This document shows, in pieces, positions 45,628 to 46,682 of a DNA stretch of 46,682 nt. Within the stretch, counting starts at the first letter, position 1; each line of letters opens with the position of its first letter. The notes beneath the pieces were generated by a model. The model saw nothing but the letters and a program-made list of their open reading frames with translations. It did not search any database and had not been told where the DNA came from. The translations under genes were made by a program, and so were the position numbers. The stretch covers positions 1-46,682 of the forward strand of contig CACSJR010000025.1 in the NCBI GenBank assembly GCA_902706235.1. Reading direction: 5' to 3'. This stretch comes from Citrobacter sp. 18056. GTDB taxonomy: Bacteria > Pseudomonadota > Gammaproteobacteria > Enterobacterales > Enterobacteriaceae.

Positions 45628-45974
45628 GTAAGCGTCCTGTTATCGACGTCTTGTAAGCCATCGATAATGGACACGCTTTTTTTTTTAGTGGACATTATTG
45701 GCGCCAGAGGGACAGGTCACAGAGTGGCGATATTGGTGAGCGGAGGTTCGACGTTCCAGGGCAGAAGATCACGTCGTCGCTTTGGCGGCCATTCGCTTAT
45801 CACATACCGCAGGTAAGCCTCTGGAACGACGCCATTCAGCCTGCATGTGACTATCAGCGTATACATGATCGCCACATTCTCTCCCCCACTGGCAGACCCA
45901 ACAAACAGATAGTTTCTGCGACCAACTGCCACCATCCGAAGAGCGTTTTCCACAAGGTTATTGTCTATTTCCAC
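45628..45974 (-). mobile_element. IS66-family right-end remnant with TnpC C-terminus
   Basis: Begins with GTAAGCGTCCTGTTATCGAC, the terminus expected outside a tnpC gene. On the minus strand 45717-45974 reads MEIDNNLVENALRMVAVGRR, NYLFVGSASGGENVAIMYTL and GVVPEAYLRYVISEWPPKRR to LLPWNVEPPLTN, the C-terminal part of an IS66 TnpC transposase. It is a different element from the left-end remnant beside it and from the copy at 23 kb. Confidence 0.7.
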
Positions 45975-45992
45975 CCACCCGTTACGCAGAAC

Positions 45993-46283
45993 TCATTCAC
46001 CATACCGGTTATCACCAATAGTGACCGGTTTTCGGCTCAATGGAAGTTCTTTACGCGCCCGATCGATTAATTGTGGCGCACGGATAAGCTGTAACCGAAA
46101 GGGCAATTCAAAACTGGTCACGTAATAGACATTCAGCAGCGCGATACGCAGGCGTTTCTCACTTCCGGCTTTCAGTTGCTGGCATTCATCCATCACCTCA
46201 GCCCATTGTTATGTTAACCGTTGGGCCTCGCCCGTTTCAATGAACTGATACTTTTCCATGTGGTAGTCGACACGAGCATTCAT
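45993..46283 (-). pseudogene. Unrecognised small gene with in-frame stop
   Basis: ATG at 46283 has a good ribosome site (GGGAGAG, 5 bp) and opens MNARVDYHMEKYQFIETGEA-QRLT, then a TAA at codon 25 (46209-46211), then in the same frame QWAEVMDECQQLKAGSEKRL, RIALLNVYYVTSFELPFRLQ and LIRAPQLIDRARKELPLSRK to 45993. Ninety-six codons in total. The amphipathic, charged composition looks like a true protein. The IS66 right-end piece starts 18 bp after the stop, so the C-terminus may also be cut. I do not recognise the family. Confidence 0.5.
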
Positions 46284-46363
46284 GGCACTCTCCCGGTCAG
46301 TAACTCTGTCTTCATCAGTGAACCTGCGCTACTGGATCCGAATAATGCCATTTATGCTATTTG

Positions 46364-46582
46364 CTATTGATGTGCAGAGACAAGCGCTTTAATTTTCATG
46401 GCCTTTTCGAAGTGATCTAATTTCATCTCCATGATCCACCAGTGTGCAACCTCCAAAAGAAGCTCAGGATCGTCGTTTTTATTAGCGAAAAAGGCATAAA
46501 ACGACAGCCCGACATCCGCCCCCTTAGCTGCAATTTTGTTTTCGCATGTTTCAATAATTTTGGTCCTGATGCTGGCCCTCAT
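46364..46582 (-). CDS. Hypothetical protein, 72 aa
   Basis: Starts MRASIRTKIIETCENKIAAK at 46582 with a clear ribosome site (AGAGGAATA), then GADVGLSFYAFFANKNDDPE, LLLEVAHWWIMEMKLDHFEK and AMKIKALVSAHQ. Predicted mostly helical and soluble, with an aromatic central helix (VAHWWIMEM). Size and placement (directly after the end of another minus-strand gene) would suit a small accessory, chaperone or immunity-type protein, but I cannot name a family. The frame is intact. Confidence 0.6.
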   Translation of the reverse strand: MRASIRTKIIETCENKIAAKGADVGLSFYAFFANKNDDPELLLEVAHWWIMEMKLDHFEKAMKIKALVSAHQ

Positions 46583-46599
46583 TATTCCTCTTTTACGGG

Positions 46600-46682
46600 C
46601 TAACCCGCAGGTTGCAGGGTAATAATATTCAAACCGGCCCGGAGCTGTTGGGCGATAACCTGGAACCCATATGTGTTGAATA
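46600..46682 (-). CDS. C-terminal end of an unseen gene at the window edge
   Basis: A minus-strand frame open from the window end gives FNTYGFQVIAQQLRAGLNII and TLQPAG before a TAG at 46600. It ends 18 bp before the start of the 72-aa gene and on the same strand, so the two may form an operon. Too short to identify. Confidence 0.35.
   Translation of the reverse strand, partial: FNTYGFQVIAQQLRAGLNIITLQPAG

Overview
This window is an accessory, island-type segment from an enterobacterium of the Escherichia / Salmonella / Citrobacter / Klebsiella group. I infer this from close protein-level likeness to Escherichia coli YdjE-L, YidH/YidG, FdrA-YlbE-YlbF and IadA and to the Salmonella Dga proteins, and from the enteric insertion-sequence families present (ISL3, IS1, IS3, IS21, IS66, IS110, IS256). 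These identifications are from memory of the families; no database search was run. No tRNA, rRNA or CRISPR array was seen. The left edge is inside a P4-like tyrosine integrase gene, which fits an integrated island.

Layout. (1) 1-2.65 kb: integrase 3' part, a frameshifted ISL3 transposase, a DUF4942 relic and a fossil group II intron reverse transcriptase. (2) 2.65-11.4 kb: a complete ydjLKJIHGFE catabolic cluster on the minus strand (two dehydrogenases, two MFS transporters, aldolase, kinase, aldo-keto reductase, DeoR regulator). (3) 11.6-13.5 kb: IS1 remnant, second DUF4942 relic, and one apparently complete IS3-family element. (4) 13.6-15.3 kb: yidH-yidG membrane pair, a broken LysR gene, an IS21-like end. 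(5) 15.5-22.9 kb: the dga operon for D-glucosaminate (mannose-type PTS, ammonia-lyase, aldolase) with its sigma-54 activator DgaR and a -24/-12 promoter. (6) 23.0-23.5 kb: an internally deleted IS66 and an IS110 N-terminal piece. (7) 23.7-31.9 kb: an eight-gene cluster centred on an FdrA-type carbamoyltransferase, carbamate kinase, a biuret-hydrolase-like cysteine hydrolase, a stand-alone allophanate hydrolase C-terminal domain and an NCS1 permease. (8) 32.2-32.9 kb: IS256 and IS110 pieces. (9) 33.1-39.0 kb: divergent DegT aminotransferase versus a sodium:solute symporter / GntR / creatininase / isoaspartyl dipeptidase operon. (10) 39.1-40.2 kb: a large J-domain protein. (11) 40.8-45.2 kb: ribokinase and RpiR regulator divergent from a sugar isomerase/epimerase and a polyol-type MFS transporter. 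(12) 45.3-46.7 kb: ends of two IS66 elements and small unknown genes.

How it works together: the segment is a patchwork of at least five separate nutrient-use modules, most with their own transporter and local regulator, separated by dead transposable elements. Two modules (the carbamoyl cluster and the symporter-creatininase-IadA cluster) do not match a pathway I can name completely and are the best candidates for new biology.
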